From Deltaproteobacteria bacterium (GTDB lineage Bacteria > Desulfobacterota > Syntrophia > Syntrophales > UBA5619), in assembly GCA_026388345.1 (NCBI GenBank), contig JAPLJY010000099.1, positions 1 to 25,991 of the forward strand: a DNA stretch of 25,991 nucleotides. Reading direction: 5' to 3'. The notes under the pieces were generated by a model. That model was not told the origin of the DNA. It saw nothing but the letters and a program-made list of their open reading frames with translations, and searched no databases. Numbering within the stretch: the stretch's first letter is position 1; each line of letters opens with the position of its first letter. This document shows positions 1 through 6,408 of the stretch, piece by piece. The position numbers and the translations under genes are program-made.

Positions 1-590
1 TAAAAGATGATCAGGTCGAGACCTTCTTCAAGGTCTTAAAAGGACACAGGGACCGGGTGATGTTCATGCTGATGCTCAGGTGTGGTCTTCGGGTGGAGGA
101 AGTGGCCAATCTCTCGTTTGATGCTCTGGACTTTAAACACAGGAAAATCTTGATTAAAGATGGCAAGGGTTCAAAGGATCGTATTGTCTATATGAGCAAC
201 GATGCCATTGAGGCCCTGGCAGCTTATCTGAAAGCGAGGCCATCCTCCAGATCCAAGGGGGTTTTCCTGGTGGAGAAAGGTCCTTCCACGGGGCACCCCA
301 TTTCCATTCGCGGCATTCAAAAGCGTATGGAATATTACGCCCGCAAAGCAAAGCTCCACATCTCCTGCCATCATCTCCGGCACACGATGGCCACGCAACT
401 GCTCAATGCGGATGCCGATCTTTGCACCATCCAGGATCTTCTTGGACACAGTAATGTAAAAACGACCCAGCGTTATTGCCGGGTATCAAATCTCAAAGTG
501 CAGAGAGATTACTTCAATGCGATGGAGGTGATCATGCAACGAACGGCTTGCAGCCAAAACAGCGGACAAAATAAGGGAACCTCTGGTTAG
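1..590 (+). CDS. Tyrosine recombinase/integrase, C-terminal catalytic domain (5' end outside window)
   Basis: Site-specific DNA recombinase of the phage integrase (tyrosine recombinase) family. The reading frame is open from base 3 with no stop, so the gene begins upstream; the GTG at 57 is only the first start-like codon inside the window. Counted from that GTG, the catalytic residues are visible: Arg12 in RCGLRVEEV, a Lys in the beta-hairpin GKGSKDRIVYM, the HHLRHTMAT box (HxxR), the His of LLGHSNVKTTQRY and its terminal Tyr nucleophile. The N-terminal arm/core-binding domain lies outside the window. It points away from the defence operon, stops at 588-590 and is followed after three bases by a large palindrome. 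It resembles from memory the integrases placed beside IS91-type elements in deltaproteobacteria, but no transposase is in view. Family confidence is high; element type is unknown. Confidence 0.9.
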   Translation, partial: KDDQVETFFKVLKGHRDRVMFMLMLRCGLRVEEVANLSFDALDFKHRKILIKDGKGSKDRIVYMSNDAIEALAAYLKARPSSRSKGVFLVEKGPSTGHPISIRGIQKRMEYYARKAKLHISCHHLRHTMATQLLNADADLCTIQDLLGHSNVKTTQRYCRVSNLKVQRDYFNAMEVIMQRTACSQNSGQNKGTSG

Positions 591-593
591 GCT

Positions 594-658
594 GAGTTAC
601 CCACAGCCGCCCCCGCCCTGCTCCGCGAAAAAGCTGCTGTGGCGGCTATGGATAACTC
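594..658. repeat. Long imperfect palindrome just after the integrase
   Basis: Left arm 594-611 begins gagttaccca and right arm 641-658 ends tggataactc. The arms pair at 16 of 18 positions, and the two mismatches become G-T wobbles on the bottom strand. The loop is 29 bases and GC-rich. It starts three bases after the integrase stop codon. It could be a recombination/end site of the mobile element or a transcription terminator; there is no T-run after it, which makes a simple terminator less likely. Confidence 0.75.
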
Positions 659-1009
659 CTTGTGGTTGAGCTGGCAACGGTGCCATCTAAAATCAACTTG
701 ACGGATGCAGGAATTTATGGGTATAGTAAACACAATGTAACATATCAACATCAATAAGAAAATCAGATTATGTTACGTATAGTTTATTGAAGTCAGTATT
801 CTTGGTGAAAGCGTTTGTGTAGCAGACTTCTTTCCGTAATGTGCGAGTGTGATCAAAGAAAAAATGGATTGTGCTGGTAATTAGCACACCCTACAGGTAC
901 CCAATTTTCGCTTCGGGTATAAGACGAAGTAAGCGAGTTCCTGCTGTTACCCTTCGAGATTATGGAGAGGGAAGTTGAAGTGTTGGGGCAATCGGCAAAT
1001 TAGCGGTAT
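659..1009. other. Non-coding gap between integrase and helicase end
   Basis: No convincing gene. The stretch is AT-rich compared with the helicase gene. It holds an inverted repeat, gtaacata at 737-744 and tatgttac at 769-776 with a 24-base loop, and a shorter one, gtgct/agcac, around 870-887. The inverted repeat could be a protein-binding or element-end site; no function can be assigned. Confidence 0.5.
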
Positions 1010-4000
1010 TCAGACCAATGCTTCGCTGCAAATGATTCGGGGGATCGGTTTGTCTTCGAGTTCCAGGCTTCGCCGGGCTGCCACATCTTTCAGGTTGTGC
1101 TGGTCGTAGATTCGGATCAGATTCTTGTAGAGCGCCTCGCCTACAACGGCATTCCGCCGCAACTGGTTCAACTCACGCTTCACCGCGCCGGTCAGAGCGC
1201 CTCGAAAAGCCTTCTCCAGAATGTTGACATTGCCCTTGAGCTCTTCTTCTTGTGTGGCCTCAAAAAGAATCCTGAGTTCCCGAAGCGCATAGAGCTGGCC
1301 GTGCGTGAGATTGAAGGTATGCCTGCGCTCGGCTTCCCGGTGTTTGACTTCCTCGGCAAATGCCCGTTGCACGGCCATGACCGCCTTGTTGTATCCGTCC
1401 GGCAGGTCGGCGGCCTTTGCATCGGGAGCGCATTTGACCGTGCCGACCACCTTCGGAACATCGCGGGAAAGGACGGCACCCTTTTCGTCGAGCAGGAAGA
1501 GCTGCTGAAAACGGCCGGCCTGGCAGAAAACGAACAAACCTTTTTGCAGAGAGGGCCGCGCCGTGCGGATGCCGTCGCGCAGAGCAGCGATGCGCTCAAA
1601 CTCCGCAGGGTCTTCCTTTCGCAATTGCCGCAGGATCTCCTCGGCTTCGTTCAGGTCCAGAAACTCGTCTTCCGGTTTGCCCCAGATGTCCATTTGCACC
1701 GGGCCGCCGCCCTGTGTTTCATAAATGGCATACATCGCCTCGGGGTTCAGGCGTTCGGTCTCGTCCAGGATGTTGGAGTCCTCCCCGATGGTGTCGTGAA
1801 TCTCTTGAATCCGGTTGTGCAGCTTGTCGTATAAATTTAAATTTTTCTCGATTCCCACTTCCGGCAGGAAGTTGAAGGCGAAGATGCTTTCATGTTCCGA
1901 CCCGATGCGGTCGATGCGACCGAAACGTTGAATCAGCCGCACCGGGTTCCAGTGCAGATCGTAATTGATGATGTTGTCGCAATCCTGGAGATTGAGACCT
2001 TCGGCCAGAACGTCGGTGGCGACGACGGTCATGAGTTCCGCTTCGCCTTTGGCAAAGCAATACTCCGGGTTGGCTTTCGGCGCGAACCGTCCGACCACGC
2101 GTGCTTTGCTCTTGTCCCCGCTGTAAATAACCTCCACGTCGGGGAGGCGGTCGCCGGGGCTCAAATTGGCGTAGAGATACTTCGCCGTGTCGGCGTACTG
2201 AGTGAAGATCAACCGTTTCGCACCCTTCAACGGCTTGTCGGCCAGGCGCGTTTTCAGCGTTTGGAGTTTGGCGTCTTTCTCGGGGGTGATGGGTTCAACC
2301 AGCGTCCGGACCGTCTTTAAAATCTCGATGTCGTGCGCGATGTGCCGGCGAAGGGTATCCGTGTCGAAGTCCGCTGCGTCGTAGCGTTGCGACACCGCGC
2401 GCAAGGCGTCCATGAAGTCGGTCTCTTCGAGCGTGTCGCTTCCATAGAGAATGTATTGCGCCTCCTCGCCCGCCGGGACGAAGCCCTCGTCGATGGCCTT
2501 GATAAACGACTCATGAATCTTGAGCAACCGGCGGATGGTCTCCTGAAAGGCGTAAACACTCGACTCAAACCGCTTGAACAAGAGAACGCGCATCAAACCG
2601 CGCAGGTTCGCCCCGGCCCGCTGCAGACTGACATACGGCTCTTTCTTCTGCTTCTCGGCGTGAACATAGTGCCACAGGCCATAACGCGCGTAGGTCAGTT
2701 CCCCCGCCGCGGCCTTGGCCGGTTTGCCCTTCCGGGATTTGCCGAGATAGCCGCGCAACTGCTGGTAAAGTCCCTGGTAGGTCTCTTCGATGCTGTACGC
2801 GATGGTTTGAAGCTGCCGCTTCGGGAAGAACTGGTGCTTCCCGCCGACGAGCACATAGGCCTTCCGCCTGCCGTCGAGGTATTCCTGAAAACGACCGGAA
2901 TCAACCGGCTCGTGTGTCTCTGCGTCAAAACCATACCACCGCAGGATATGGTTGCGCGTGCGGCGGACAAGGATGTTGACCAGCAAGTCGGGCAGTTTCT
3001 TTTCCCCGCGCTCGATCAGTTTGAAGAACTCCTTCAGGTTCGGCGGGTCAACAGGCAGGTCCGTCCGGTCGTCCTGATGGAAAAGCTTGATCTGGTGGTA
3101 AACGTCCCACGCGCTTTTGTTCCGGGGCGTGGCGGTCAGGAAACAGCAACGGCGGCCGGTGGAAAGGAACGTCTGGACGACCTTGTAGCGCTGGGTGTCG
3201 GGATGCCGGAGATTGTGGCTTTCGTCCACGAGCACGAAGTCGCGGTCCTTGTAGCGGAAGTCTTTCAGGAGCTTGGTTACGCCGTCGTTGTCATCTTCCC
3301 GGAGATACCCCATCGAAAGAACTTGGGCGTTGAGTTGGTAAACCTCGTTGTACCGTTCCCACATTTCCTTGAGCGGGGCGGGACAAATGACCAGCGGGCG
3401 CGCGTGGTCCGTGCGCTCAAAGTGCTTCACGATGGCCGCGCCGATGTAGCTCTTTCCCAGGCCGACCACGTCCGACACAAACCCGCCGCCGAAATCCCTG
3501 ATCATCTGGATGGACTGCCGGACGGCGACCTTCTGAAAATTCGCCAATTTTTGAAATATGTCGTCATCCCAGAGGAGTTCCTGCTCTTCCTCGCCCTCCA
3601 GCCGGTCTTTCACGAGGGCAAAGAGCGTCTTCATGTAGATGTCGTAAGGCCTGACCTGCGCCGCCGCCCAGGATTCCCGGAGTTCCTGCATCAGCGTTTC
3701 GTCGAAGTCCTGCGCTTCTTTCCAGAGATCATCGAACCAGCGAACCAGTTCCTGATGGTTCCGGTTACCTTGGACGATCACGTTCAGCTCGGTATTGTGA
3801 GTCAATCCGGCCAGGGTCAGGTTGGAGGACCCCACAACCGCGATGCCTTCTTCATGCCGGGCAATCTCTTTTCCGAGCAGGTCATACACCTTGCCGTAGT
3901 CGCAGATGTACGCCTTGGCATGGAGCCGGCCTTTCGTGTAAACGCGGACCTTCAGGCGCTTCTCCAGGATCATCTGCACCAGCCCGGCAATCAGGGCCTG

Positions 4001-4354
4001 CGCCTCGTCCGTCTGATCCATCAACTCCACAGCATTCCGAAGATTCCCGGCCGTCTCCTGGGCCATCTTGCCGGCTTCCGTGCGCTTGGGGTAAGCCTGT
4101 CGTTCGACCTCTTCCGCCGCAAGATCGAGGCGGCGGTAACCTTCCGCCAGCATTTCGACCGTCTCGCGATTGGTCGTGTTGCCGATGAGAAGCCGGAGTT
4201 CTTTCAGGCTCAAAAGGCGTTTGGCGACACTGGTCAGTCCGGAGAGGAAGAGGTAGCCGACGGCAAACCGCGCCCGCTCGCAGGAGCAAAGCATCTGACT
4301 GAGGTGGTCAACCAGCTTCTCTGTTCGATTGTCGATGATGTCATGGGTGGGCAT
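1010..4354 (-). CDS. PLD-domain SNF2-type helicase (restriction-like/defence)
   Basis: Large (1114 aa) cytoplasmic DNA translocase fused to a phospholipase-D-like nuclease domain. Residues about 1-230 are the PLD part, with one HxK site (H145, K147 in GRLHAKAYI) and GSSN at 175-178, so an active enzyme would probably need a dimer. The SF2 motor follows: Walker A GLGKS 298-302, motif II DESH 377-380, motif III TATP 407-410, and the C-terminal lobe with QRFGRIDRIG at 809-818. Proteins of this build occur next to Eco57I-like methyltransferases in restriction-like systems; cleavage by the PLD domain and ATP-driven translocation are inferred. It is the last gene of the operon; its SD GAGGA sits 7 bases before ATG, and the HEPN stop is 14 bases upstream of it. 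A remnant of a second copy's 5' end is at 5404-5520. Confidence 0.93.
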   Translation of the reverse strand: MPTHDIIDNRTEKLVDHLSQMLCSCERARFAVGYLFLSGLTSVAKRLLSLKELRLLIGNTTNRETVEMLAEGYRRLDLAAEEVERQAYPKRTEAGKMAQETAGNLRNAVELMDQTDEAQALIAGLVQMILEKRLKVRVYTKGRLHAKAYICDYGKVYDLLGKEIARHEEGIAVVGSSNLTLAGLTHNTELNVIVQGNRNHQELVRWFDDLWKEAQDFDETLMQELRESWAAAQVRPYDIYMKTLFALVKDRLEGEEEQELLWDDDIFQKLANFQKVAVRQSIQMIRDFGGGFVSDVVGLGKSYIGAAIVKHFERTDHARPLVICPAPLKEMWERYNEVYQLNAQVLSMGYLREDDNDGVTKLLKDFRYKDRDFVLVDESHNLRHPDTQRYKVVQTFLSTGRRCCFLTATPRNKSAWDVYHQIKLFHQDDRTDLPVDPPNLKEFFKLIERGEKKLPDLLVNILVRRTRNHILRWYGFDAETHEPVDSGRFQEYLDGRRKAYVLVGGKHQFFPKRQLQTIAYSIEETYQGLYQQLRGYLGKSRKGKPAKAAAGELTYARYGLWHYVHAEKQKKEPYVSLQRAGANLRGLMRVLLFKRFESSVYAFQETIRRLLKIHESFIKAIDEGFVPAGEEAQYILYGSDTLEETDFMDALRAVSQRYDAADFDTDTLRRHIAHDIEILKTVRTLVEPITPEKDAKLQTLKTRLADKPLKGAKRLIFTQYADTAKYLYANLSPGDRLPDVEVIYSGDKSKARVVGRFAPKANPEYCFAKGEAELMTVVATDVLAEGLNLQDCDNIINYDLHWNPVRLIQRFGRIDRIGSEHESIFAFNFLPEVGIEKNLNLYDKLHNRIQEIHDTIGEDSNILDETERLNPEAMYAIYETQGGGPVQMDIWGKPEDEFLDLNEAEEILRQLRKEDPAEFERIAALRDGIRTARPSLQKGLFVFCQAGRFQQLFLLDEKGAVLSRDVPKVVGTVKCAPDAKAADLPDGYNKAVMAVQRAFAEEVKHREAERRHTFNLTHGQLYALRELRILFEATQEEELKGNVNILEKAFRGALTGAVKRELNQLRRNAVVGEALYKNLIRIYDQHNLKDVAARRSLELEDKPIPRIICSEALV

Positions 4355-4366
4355 GAATCATTCCTC
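4304..4366 (-). repeat. Diverged direct repeat, copy 1 (helicase 5' end); copy 2 at 5470-5532
   Basis: The first ~50 bases of the helicase gene plus its ribosome binding site align without gaps to 5470-5532, with 51 of 63 bases identical. The repeats flank the HTH-nucleotidyltransferase and HEPN genes. At about 81% identity they are too diverged for a fresh target-site duplication and look like two homologous gene starts. Confidence 0.9.
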
Positions 4367-4368
4367 GA

Positions 4369-4845
4369 TCAGGGGTCCTGGAGCAAATCTTTGTTCAATT
4401 CCTTCTTCGGCAGCAAGTTCGAATGGTGACACTTCAGCCACTCTTCGACATCCTTTTTCAATTCTTCAATAAATCCTATCAGCTCGGAGACATCGTCATC
4501 AGTGACGTCACCAACATATTCATACTCGACAATATTCCTCTTCTTTCGGCACGTGTCGAGGTATTCGGCATCGGCCTTCCGCTCCGGACCCAAGATCAGG
4601 GGGAGGGCTTGAATGGGCCGGTAATGCTTGAAAGCCCCTTCCGGACGATAGCCTTCGGCGTATAGAAGGATAGTGCAGAGTTTCAGCGCGGCATTGTACG
4701 CAATTCCGAACTGCCAATCGGATGAGATACTGTGTTTGGCATCCAGAAGGTCCCGGTCGATGATTTTGAAGAGATTGGAAATCTCTTTCCAACTGGTCTT
4801 ATGCGGCAGCAGCCATCCGTTTTCAGCCCATTGCGTCAAGCTCAT
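4369..4845 (-). CDS. HEPN-domain protein, partner of the nucleotidyltransferase
   Basis: Small (158 aa) helical protein of the HEPN type found with MNT nucleotidyltransferases, as in HepT/MntA toxin-antitoxin pairs. I chose the ATG at 4845, with GGGA six bases upstream inside the preceding gene; the frame is open further up to a TTG at 4863. It overlaps the preceding gene by 23 bases, so the two are probably translationally coupled. The signature helix reads RKKRNIVEYEY. Compared with the HepT motif R-x4-H-x-Y, Arg103 and Tyr110 are present but the His position is Tyr108. Classical HEPN RNase activity is therefore doubtful, while the Tyr that MntA AMPylates in the described pair is kept. This may be a trait of its subfamily. 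Role in the operon (toxin, regulator or accessory) is inferred only. Confidence 0.75.
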   Translation of the reverse strand: MSLTQWAENGWLLPHKTSWKEISNLFKIIDRDLLDAKHSISSDWQFGIAYNAALKLCTILLYAEGYRPEGAFKHYRPIQALPLILGPERKADAEYLDTCRKKRNIVEYEYVGDVTDDDVSELIGFIEELKKDVEEWLKCHHSNLLPKKELNKDLLQDP

Positions 4846-5407
4846 CAGTGTTCCCAATGACAAAAATTTTCGGCGATTCCATGACGCGCATTAAGAAATG
4901 TTCTTTTTCGTGTTTGCGTCTCTTAAATTCCATCAAGCTCAAGACATGCGGGTTAACCTCCCTGCCGATCCGCTCCGAAACGCCTGACAGCAAGCCGGAA
5001 AGGGGCCGTAAACGGATGGTACCGATCACCATCAGGTCCACATCGCTGTGGGCCTTCTCTTCGCCTCTGGCAATGGACCCGAAAACAAAAGCGATGCGAA
5101 TCCGTTCGTCCCGGAGCACCTCTCGTAGCACATCCACCAGGCCGACTGTCTTGATGACCAGGCCGCGAATTTCGGGAAAGAGGGGACTCTCCGCATTGGC
5201 CCGATAGTACACCCGGTTGCTGTCCCGGCGGCCGCAAACCAAGTCAAGGCGGGCCAGCTTTCGCAGCTCCTGCCGAATGGTCCCGTCGGTTAGCCCGGAA
5301 CGGCGCTGGATTTCCCGAATGTGCAGTTCATTTCCCGTCCCCGAAAAAAGGAGCCGGAAAATCTCTGCGCGCGTCCGGGAAGAAAGGATTTCGCTTAAAT
5401 CATTCAT
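4823..5407 (-). CDS. Winged-helix DNA-binding protein fused to MNT-type nucleotidyltransferase
   Basis: A 194-aa fusion. Residues about 1-75 form a winged helix-turn-helix (recognition region around GLTDGTIRQELRKLARL). Residues about 95-175 form a minimal nucleotidyltransferase with GS (110-111), ten residues, then DVD (D122, D124): the GSx10DxD metal/nucleotide motif of MntA. The usual third acidic site appears as Asn152 in REVNPHVL, which is common in HTH-fused relatives but may lower activity. MNT proteins AMPylate and silence a HEPN partner; the next gene encodes one. The HTH suggests the pair also represses its own promoter, and two matching palindromic boxes lie immediately before the ATG (5413-5446). 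The start at 5407 overlaps, as ATGA, the stop of a 38-codon helicase remnant ORF. Confidence 0.85.
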   Translation of the reverse strand: MNDLSEILSSRTRAEIFRLLFSGTGNELHIREIQRRSGLTDGTIRQELRKLARLDLVCGRRDSNRVYYRANAESPLFPEIRGLVIKTVGLVDVLREVLRDERIRIAFVFGSIARGEEKAHSDVDLMVIGTIRLRPLSGLLSGVSERIGREVNPHVLSLMEFKRRKHEKEHFLMRVMESPKIFVIGNTDELDAMG

Positions 5408-5520
5408 GTTGCGTGCTTATACCACGCATTTGCGTGGTTATTCCACTCATTTTTCGAGGATCCGCTGATGTGATCCATCAGTTTTTCCCGACGATTATCG
5501 ATGATGTCATGGGCGGGCAT
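5404..5520 (-). pseudogene. Remnant of a second helicase 5' end (38 codons), leader ORF for the MNT gene
   Basis: The translation starts MPAHDIIDNRREKLMDH, matching the intact helicase start MPTHDIIDNRTEKLVDH, then diverges after about 17 residues into unrelated sequence. It keeps its own SD (GAGGA before ATG at 5520), which overlaps the end of hicA. It ends TGA at 5404-5406, overlapping the ATG of the HTH-nucleotidyltransferase gene by the ATGA arrangement. So the scar now may act as a translated leader coupling hicA to the next gene. Confidence 0.85.
5413..5446 (-). promoter_or_regulatory. Probable operator of the HTH-MNT/HEPN genes (two palindromic boxes)
   Basis: Two 13-base boxes, gtgcttataccac (5413-5425) and gtggttattccac (5434-5446), are 21 bases apart, i.e. 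two helical turns. They share GTGNTTATNCCAC, itself close to palindromic. Their inner halves form a perfect palindrome, accacgca-tt-tgcgtggt, at 5421-5438. The boxes end six bases from the HTH-MNT start codon, a typical place for autorepression. On the minus strand TATAAG lies eight bases before ATG and could be a -10 of a nearly leaderless transcript, but no good -35 is seen. Confidence 0.65.
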
Positions 5521-5523
5521 GGA

Positions 5524-5763
5524 TCATTCCTCATCATACGCTTTGAGAAAATCATCCCTTGATATTCCGGCCTGCGTGAGAATCGTTCTCAGGGTCGAAC
5601 GTTTAATGGAACGGTGATTGGGCATGGTCAGAGGCGTATGCGTGCCGTCATGATTTTCTCTGATCATGGAAATGTGATTTCCTTCCCGGACCACGCGAAA
5701 GCCCAACCGGATGAAGGCATGAATCACCTTCCGAGCGGATGCGTCAGAAGGAAAGCCATCCAT
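5524..5763 (-). CDS. hicA: HicA-family mRNA interferase toxin
   Basis: A 79-aa HicA-like toxin. The fold signature is visible: an N-terminal helix (SARKVIHAFIRLGF), a strand with the catalytic His30 in REGNHISMIR (usually GSH in the family), then LTMPNHRSIKRSTLRTIL and the C-terminal ISRDDFLKAY helix. HicA cleaves mRNA until bound by HicB. Its ATG overlaps the hicB stop as TAATG, so antitoxin and toxin are made together, antitoxin first. Its last codons contain the SD for the helicase remnant ORF that begins four bases after the stop. The pair is embedded inside the restriction-like operon rather than standing alone. Confidence 0.88.
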   Translation of the reverse strand: MDGFPSDASARKVIHAFIRLGFRVVREGNHISMIRENHDGTHTPLTMPNHRSIKRSTLRTILTQAGISRDDFLKAYDEE

Positions 5764-5990
5764 TACAAGGTAATCCTTGCTTCAGCCACAAAGGCTTCAA
5801 TGACCGGCTGATCTGTTTGAAAAATCTCGTCACCAAAAGTTTCGATATGAAAGGCGATAGCGGACTTCACATCGGACATAGCCTCATCGTAAGAATCTCC
5901 CTGGCCGACGACCACGCCTTTCATGCCAAGCGGATATGCGACATATCCGTCCTCGTGCTTTTCCACGATGATCTTTAAGTCTTGTAACAT
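5763..5990 (-). CDS. hicB: HicB-family antitoxin (short form)
   Basis: A 75-aa HicB-like antitoxin with the partial RNase H-like fold: LKIIVEKHEDGYVAYPL, a central GVVVGQGDSYDEAMSDVKSAI and a C-terminal helix. It lacks the C-terminal DNA-binding domain of longer HicB proteins, so autoregulation would have to come from elsewhere. The SD AGAAGGAG is six bases from the ATG. A convincing sigma70 promoter was not found; TAATAT at about 40 bases upstream is a weak -10 candidate. It could be read from the upstream methyltransferase/nuclease genes. Confidence 0.85.
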   Translation of the reverse strand: MLQDLKIIVEKHEDGYVAYPLGMKGVVVGQGDSYDEAMSDVKSAIAFHIETFGDEIFQTDQPVIEAFVAEARITL

Positions 5991-6075
5991 GGCAAGCTCC
6001 TTCTAAAATGGTCGCCCGATATTACAGGAATCCACATTTATTACCAGACATTTCTATTTCGCCAGTATAATGAAG

Positions 6076-6138
6076 CCCCCCGACGCAAGCGTCGGGGTAT
6101 CTTAGCGGACTATCAGTTCTTCTACGCCGCAAGCGGCG
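6076..6138. repeat. REP-like doublet of two short hairpins
   Basis: Two strong short hairpins with the same AA loop and a GGGG tail: ccccgacgc-aa-gcgtcgggg (arms 6078-6086 and 6089-6097) and cgccgc-aa-gcggcg (6125-6130 and 6133-6138), 27 bases apart. Paired short palindromes like this in a gap between genes are typical of REP/BIME elements mobilised by RAYT transposases; no RAYT gene is in the window. The first could also act as a transcript end, but no T-run follows. Confidence 0.6.
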
Positions 6139-6208
6139 GGGAATACAACCCGAAGTGATTTAATTTCAGAATCGCAGCTCCATACGGCTTCACCAACAGA
6201 GCCCCTTT

Positions 6209-6334
6209 TCAGGCCAATATACTCTCCACAATCGCAATCTCCTCCTCCGTCAGCCCGTACAGATCATACACCCGCCGGTTAATCTCCCGTTCTGGCGCTG
6301 AGGTGTCCGCAGCCGGGATATCCACGAAATTGGT
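6209..6334 (-). pseudogene. Remnant of a second methyltransferase 3' end
   Basis: Bases 6224-6317 align without gaps to 8255-8348 at the end of the intact methyltransferase gene, with 76 of 94 identical. The frame gives DTSAPEREINRRVYDLYGL and then TEEEIAIVESILA before its own stop at 6209-6211, against DTSAMEREIDRIVYELYDL and TEEEITIVEGKVE in the intact protein. Only about the last 40 codons survive. Together with the helicase remnant it brackets hicBA. Confidence 0.88.
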
Positions 6335-6403
6335 TCACAATAAGGTCTCCGGAAAACAGAACCGTCCCATTTTTCCCATGATTTTGAAGAATTTCGCACT
6401 CAT
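6335..6403 (-). pseudogene. 22-codon 5' fragment of an unknown gene
   Basis: Right after the nuclease stop, a strong SD (GGGGGAG) precedes an ATG at 6403 and the ORF MSAKFFKIMGKMGRFCF, ending TGA at 6335. The frame continues after this single stop straight into the methyltransferase remnant. It looks like the beginning of a lost downstream gene joined to the end of another; it is too short to identify. It may equally be a genuine small peptide. Confidence 0.35.
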
Positions 6404-6408
6404 TTCTT

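Noticed and set aside
594..658. Integron attC site after the integrase
   Set aside because: The arms lack the RYYYAAC/GTTRRRY boxes in the needed order, and the recombinase shows no integron-integrase extra segment in the visible part.
2333..4429. Long plus-strand open frame (698 codons) opposite the helicase gene
   Set aside because: It lies fully antisense to a gene with complete PLD and helicase motifs; its translation has no domain-like pattern and arises from GC-rich codon bias.
4304..5532. Fresh target-site duplication around an inserted MNT/HEPN element
   Set aside because: The flanking repeats are only 81% identical over 63 bases and correspond to gene starts, and no transposase or terminal inverted repeats are present.
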